Assembly (NCBI RefSeq): GCF_026151335.1
Contig: NZ_JAMQPP010000001.1
Length of the DNA: 64,000 nt
Strand: one strand, 5' to 3'
From: Leptospira_A soteropolitanensis
GTDB lineage: Bacteria > Spirochaetota > Leptospiria > Leptospirales > Leptospiraceae
Shown here: positions 60,986-64,000 of the stretch, piece after piece
Layout of the letters: each line of letters starts with the position of its first letter
How positions within the stretch are numbered: the first letter of the stretch is position 1
Made by a program: the position numbers and the translations under genes
Notes under the pieces: model-generated
What the model saw: the letters and a program-made list of their open reading frames with translations, nothing else
The model's database searches: none
What the model was told of the DNA's origin: nothing

Positions 60986-61004
60986 TGTAACTTACATTAT
61001 TACA
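60986..61004 (-). promoter_or_regulatory. Candidate Rrf2 operator, SDR promoter
   Basis: TGTAA-N9-TTACA, 26 bases upstream of the SDR start. The same element lies in front of the Rrf2 gene at 61490-61508. Confidence 0.6.
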
Positions 61005-61029
61005 TCTTTAATCAAAAAAATTTTAACAC

Positions 61030-61479
61030 CTAAGCTTGTTTTTTAAATAATCCTTTCTTTTTGAATTCTGTCCTTTGGCGAATCTCTGAACTAACATCAG
61101 ATAAATTGTATTTTGAAAGTTTATCTTCCATAGCTTTTTGTGTTTCCTCTAGAATTCCCGTAAGAGTGTTTTGAATATTTTTTCCGATAGGGCAATTTGG
61201 ATTTGGATTTTCATGTAAAAGAAACAAGGCATCTTCATTTTCAGTAGCTTTATATATATCAAGTAAGTTGATCTCCCGTGCGGGTTTTGATAAAGTAGAT
61301 CCTTTGATGCCTCGACGAGCATAGATGATGCCTGCTTTCTTTAGTTTTCCAAGTAACAAACGAATGATTGCTGGATTAGTGCCCACAGAACTTGCAATCT
61401 CTTCGGACGAAGCTTCCCCATTCATTTCCAAAATAGTTAAAATATGTATGGCAACAGAGTACCGACTCGGGATAGACAT
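61030..61479 (-). CDS. Rrf2 family transcriptional regulator
   Basis: A 149-residue Rrf2 winged-helix regulator: YSVAIHILTILEMNGEASSE, NPAIIRLLLGKLKKAGIIYA and ARRGIKGSTLSKPAREINLL are the usual Rrf2 blocks. It has only one Cys (Cys92 or so, in PNCPIGKN), so it is not an Fe-S cluster type like NsrR or IscR; it may be a redox sensor of the YwnA/HypR kind. Matched inverted repeats upstream of itself and of the SDR gene indicate autoregulation and control of the neighbour. Confidence 0.92.
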   Translation of the reverse strand: MSIPSRYSVAIHILTILEMNGEASSEEIASSVGTNPAIIRLLLGKLKKAGIIYARRGIKGSTLSKPAREINLLDIYKATENEDALFLLHENPNPNCPIGKNIQNTLTGILEETQKAMEDKLSKYNLSDVSSEIRQRTEFKKKGLFKKQA

Positions 61480-61489
61480 AAAGACTACT

Positions 61490-61508
61490 TGTAACTACAA
61501 TTGTTACA
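61490..61508 (-). promoter_or_regulatory. Candidate Rrf2 operator, rrf2 promoter
   Basis: TGTAA-N9-TTACA (6-bp form TGTAAC/GTTACA), 10 bases upstream of the Rrf2 start codon, matching the copy at 60986-61004. Confidence 0.6.
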
Positions 61509-61537
61509 GGTGGTTTTTATCGCAAGTTTTAAACTCT

Positions 61538-63265
61538 TTACCGTCGCCATTTACTCGGTTTGGAAAAATTTTTGGTTCTACCCGGTTTGATATGAAACTT
61601 AGAACTATTCATTTTGGGCGGATTGAACCGAGCATTGTTGAATTTAAAACGTCCTGGTTTGATATCTAGTTTGCTCCTCGGAATATGAGTTCTTTCTTTT
61701 AAAATAGAAAATAGTCCACCTAAATCAATTTGACCCGATTCACCTCCAACGGAACCGCCGCCTGCTAATTCTTCCTCATTTTCCTCCTCCTCATCATCTT
61801 CTTCATCATTATTATTATTATTATTATCTTCATCGGTGTCGTTTTCAGACTTTTTCTTTCCATCGTTCATTGCTATATCTAAGTCAAGAGGTTTTGGTTC
61901 GATATATTTGGATTGGAAAGTTATCTGTGAATAAAAATCTAAAATGTTTGATTCGGATAACTTTGATAAGTTTCCAAGATTTGTATCGTTAGGAAAACTC
62001 CGAGATAATAGAAAAATTTGGCTTTGTGATTTAAAACAAGAAAATACAAAATATTCTTTTTTGAACTGATCGTTCCCAGGTTCTGGCTTCGCAATTTCTA
62101 AAGTAAAGGTGTAGGTGCCATCTCGGTATTCGGGTGTGTACATTTCATGAAGGATTGCTGACTTTGGATAGTTTTTCTTAACTTTATCCAAAAGACTTGT
62201 TGTGATAAATGTCTTTAACGTTTTTTCAAGCCCCTCAGTAATTATGTCTGAATTTATTTTTGAATTCACATTGATGACTTGAATTTTGTAAAGGCCGCGG
62301 ATGGGGTCATAGAAACTAACATTTTGTTTACCATCACGAATCACGGCATATCGTGTATCCACTGGGATTTGTGTTTTAAAAAAATCTGAACCGGAGGAAT
62401 ACATGTTACCAATAATATCACCATATACAGGATTCAAATGTTTGATGGGTAAAGGTTGGCTATATTTATTTTCGATCGCCGATAAAAATTGGTCTTTTGC
62501 ATGATCTACAAAACGATAATCTTTGTTATAATTTTCTACTTCATTAAAAAAATTAAATGTAGGTAAGAGAAGCCAGGTAAGAACTCTTCTGTAACCAAAC
62601 TTATACGTAATGGAGGTGGGTTTCAATTCAAAGGCGTTTCGTTTATAAACAGTGAAGTAATGATTTTCGTAATTTGCAGTTGGAAGAATCCCAAGTGTGA
62701 TTAAAAACAAAACGACGTTGTAATTGTCTTTTTCCTTTTTGGTATAATGCAACTGATAATATGTGTCGCAATTTTCAAATTCTAAGAAACTAAGTAAAAT
62801 ATCTTCGTTTGTAACAAAGTATGTATCAGCATCTGCTATTTCGGCGTATTTGATTAGAGTTTTTTTATAATGAGTGTCAATGGGAAGATTTTGAATTTGT
62901 TTAAACCGTTCAAATGTCTTATCTGAACGAATGGATTTTAATTCTTTCAAATAAGGCCAGGATTTTGGAACTCCATAAATATGTTTGATATGTTTTGTAT
63001 TGGAGTTTTTAAGATTTAAATTGGTTCGAATGTTTTCTATGAATTGAGTATCAATCATGGAATTCAATTTAGTTGAGGATTCATTTGAAAGTTCCTGCTC
63101 TTGAAACTTGATACTAGAAATAAAACAAGCAGTGCCTGAATCTGCCAGTACACTTTCTGCTTCTGAAATCGGCATTTCTTTAGCCTCATTTTTGGAAACC
63201 CGAGTATGATACCAACTTACCTGGCAATTGAAAAGAAGGATAAGGAAAATAAAAAAGAATTTCAT
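61538..63265 (-). CDS. Large charged lipoprotein of unknown function
   Basis: A 575-residue protein with signal peptide MKFFFIFLILLFNC (lipobox LFNC, Cys14). A large N-terminal domain (residues 15-460) has a repeated aromatic/charged pattern without a named domain. Two membrane-like segments appear near residue 190 (VVLFLITLGILPTA) and 220-240. A stretch of Asn, Asp and Glu at residues 485-510 joins a Gly-rich spacer and a basic, Pro/Lys/Arg-rich tail with PGRFKFNNARFNPP and PGRTKNFSKPSKWRR. The acid and base ends suggest interaction with a polymer or nucleic acid. The function is unknown. Confidence 0.75.
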   Translation of the reverse strand: MKFFFIFLILLFNCQVSWYHTRVSKNEAKEMPISEAESVLADSGTACFISSIKFQEQELSNESSTKLNSMIDTQFIENIRTNLNLKNSNTKHIKHIYGVPKSWPYLKELKSIRSDKTFERFKQIQNLPIDTHYKKTLIKYAEIADADTYFVTNEDILLSFLEFENCDTYYQLHYTKKEKDNYNVVLFLITLGILPTANYENHYFTVYKRNAFELKPTSITYKFGYRRVLTWLLLPTFNFFNEVENYNKDYRFVDHAKDQFLSAIENKYSQPLPIKHLNPVYGDIIGNMYSSGSDFFKTQIPVDTRYAVIRDGKQNVSFYDPIRGLYKIQVINVNSKINSDIITEGLEKTLKTFITTSLLDKVKKNYPKSAILHEMYTPEYRDGTYTFTLEIAKPEPGNDQFKKEYFVFSCFKSQSQIFLLSRSFPNDTNLGNLSKLSESNILDFYSQITFQSKYIEPKPLDLDIAMNDGKKKSENDTDEDNNNNNNDEEDDEEEENEEELAGGGSVGGESGQIDLGGLFSILKERTHIPRSKLDIKPGRFKFNNARFNPPKMNSSKFHIKPGRTKNFSKPSKWRR

Positions 63266-63440
63266 CTGGAAACTACCAATGAGCGTAGTGGCTTCGCGGG
63301 TTTTGTCAAAACAAAGTAGAAACCTGACTGAAATTGCCTTAGAATCCTGTTTCTTTTATGAATTCAGAACACTTCGTGAGTAAAATTCCTGAAAATTTTG
63401 TTTCCAAAATGGCCATTTTTTCCATAACTACTACTAGTTT

Positions 63441-63731
63441 ATGGAAATATTTGTTACAGCCGTCACGATTTTCGTCCTCGCGATCTTCGTGGGATTTGAA
63501 ATCATCACAAAAATCCCTCCCATCCTCCACACCCCTCTTATGTCGGGTTCCAACGCCATTTCCGGCATTACCTTGATTGGTGCGCTTTATGCTGCCGGGA
63601 TCCAAGAGAGCAATATGACCAAAATTTTGGGACTCCTCTCTGTTATTTTTGCTACAATCAACGTAGTAGGTGGGTTTCTTGTGACTCACAGAATGCTCGG
63701 AATGTTTAAGAAGAAGGATACACCAAAATAA
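63441..63731 (+). CDS. pntAB: NAD(P) transhydrogenase alpha subunit, membrane part
   Basis: A 96-residue protein with three membrane helices and the block ITKIPPILHTPLMSGSNAIS, typical of the C-terminal membrane domain of PntA. In split enzymes (as in Rhodospirillum) this is PntAB, a separate gene. The partner pntB follows with a 1-base stop/start overlap. The NAD-binding part (pntAA) is not upstream, where a divergent lipoprotein gene lies, so it may be elsewhere. Start ATG 63441 has no strong ribosome site. Confidence 0.88.
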   Translation: MEIFVTAVTIFVLAIFVGFEIITKIPPILHTPLMSGSNAISGITLIGALYAAGIQESNMTKILGLLSVIFATINVVGGFLVTHRMLGMFKKKDTPK

Positions 63732-64000
63732 TGGAATTGATTAGCATCCTTAACCTTTCTTACTTAGTTGCTTCCATCCTTTTTATCGTTGGAATCAAAC
63801 AGTTGGCACATCCGAAAACTGCAACCAGAGGAAATTTACTCGGTGCTTTGGGTATGCTCATTGCAGTGGTTGCGACCCTCTTTGACCAAGCCATCTTAAC
63901 GTATGATTGGATTCTTGTTGGGGTCCTTATCGGATCACTCATCGGAATCATTTTGGCGATCAAAATCCAAATGACTGCTATGCCACAACTTGTTGCCGTT
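63731..64000 (+). CDS. pntB: NAD(P) transhydrogenase beta subunit, N-terminal part (cut by window edge)
   Basis: The first 90 codons of PntB. Several membrane helices are visible: SYLVASILFIVGIKQL, NLLGALGMLIAVVATL and WILVGVLIGSLIGIIL, with HPKTATRGNLLGALGM as a PntB block. PntB carries the NADP-binding domain further downstream, outside the window. With PntAB it forms the proton-pumping transhydrogenase that makes NADPH. It starts in the last base of the pntAB stop codon. Confidence 0.92.
   Translation, partial: MELISILNLSYLVASILFIVGIKQLAHPKTATRGNLLGALGMLIAVVATLFDQAILTYDWILVGVLIGSLIGIILAIKIQMTAMPQLVAV

Noticed and set aside
63339..63689. A 116-codon open frame opposite pntAB
   Set aside because: It is a shadow of pntAB, whose membrane helices and PntA block are clear.
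1..64000. CRISPR array or complete IS element
   Set aside because: No regularly spaced direct repeats and no transposase gene were seen; the repeats found are short hairpins or single duplications.

Overview
The window looks like a chromosomal segment of a Leptospira species, most likely from the saprophytic (L. biflexa-like) side of the genus. The A+T-rich composition, many lipoproteins with loose spirochaetal lipoboxes, a DUF1554 protein, Leptospira-type lipoproteins, ExbB with a long Ala/Pro-rich N-terminal region and several toxin-antitoxin pairs fit this. The genus call is inference from protein character; no database was searched.

Left part (1-15 kb): a truncated porin gene, a chemotaxis receptor gene broken by a one-base homopolymer shift, DUF3052, a second chemotaxis receptor, a TetR/hydrolase operon with two copies of a 12-bp operator, an unusual PD-(D/E)XK-ParA fusion, small accessory enzymes, and a divergent locus made of a bufferin-type metallophore operon (precursor peptide, DUF692 enzyme, DUF2063 partner) facing an ECF sigma factor with its NrsF-like membrane anti-sigma factor. 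A GTAAC-N16-CGAA promoter of the kind known for Caulobacter SigF precedes the precursor gene.

15-31 kb: tmRNA with a duplicated 3' end beside a GC-rich repeat relic, a lipoprotein/FFLEELY-like/MotB-like operon, a decayed DJ-1/PfpI gene, glpF, malic enzyme, DoxX, an AraC regulator divergent from a phasin-like gene with tandem palindromes between them, an A+T-rich patch with a PIN/VapB pair and an AbrB/Doc pair, and a tonB-exbD-exbD-exbB operon.

31-50 kb: an operon with an adenosine-deaminase-like enzyme, a secreted protein, K+ uptake (TrkH/TrkA type) and a BtuF-like binding protein; a MATE exporter with a cNMP-patatin protein; a PIN toxin pair; an SPFH/zinc-ribbon trio like B. subtilis ydjGHI; a planctomycete-type DUF1549/1553-DUF1501 pair; a porin; gmd; and a structured RNA candidate.

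50-64 kb: regulators (STAS, double cNMP), VWA and TPR proteins, NUDIX, RNase D, purF-queD-queC, twin SBBP-repeat lipoproteins, an Rrf2/SDR regulon with two matched operators, a charged lipoprotein, and the start of a split pntAB operon running off the right edge.

Dispersed hairpin repeats at about 0.74 kb and 28.5 kb, with a possible degenerate copy near 10.3 kb, keep their stems although the stem sequences differ.
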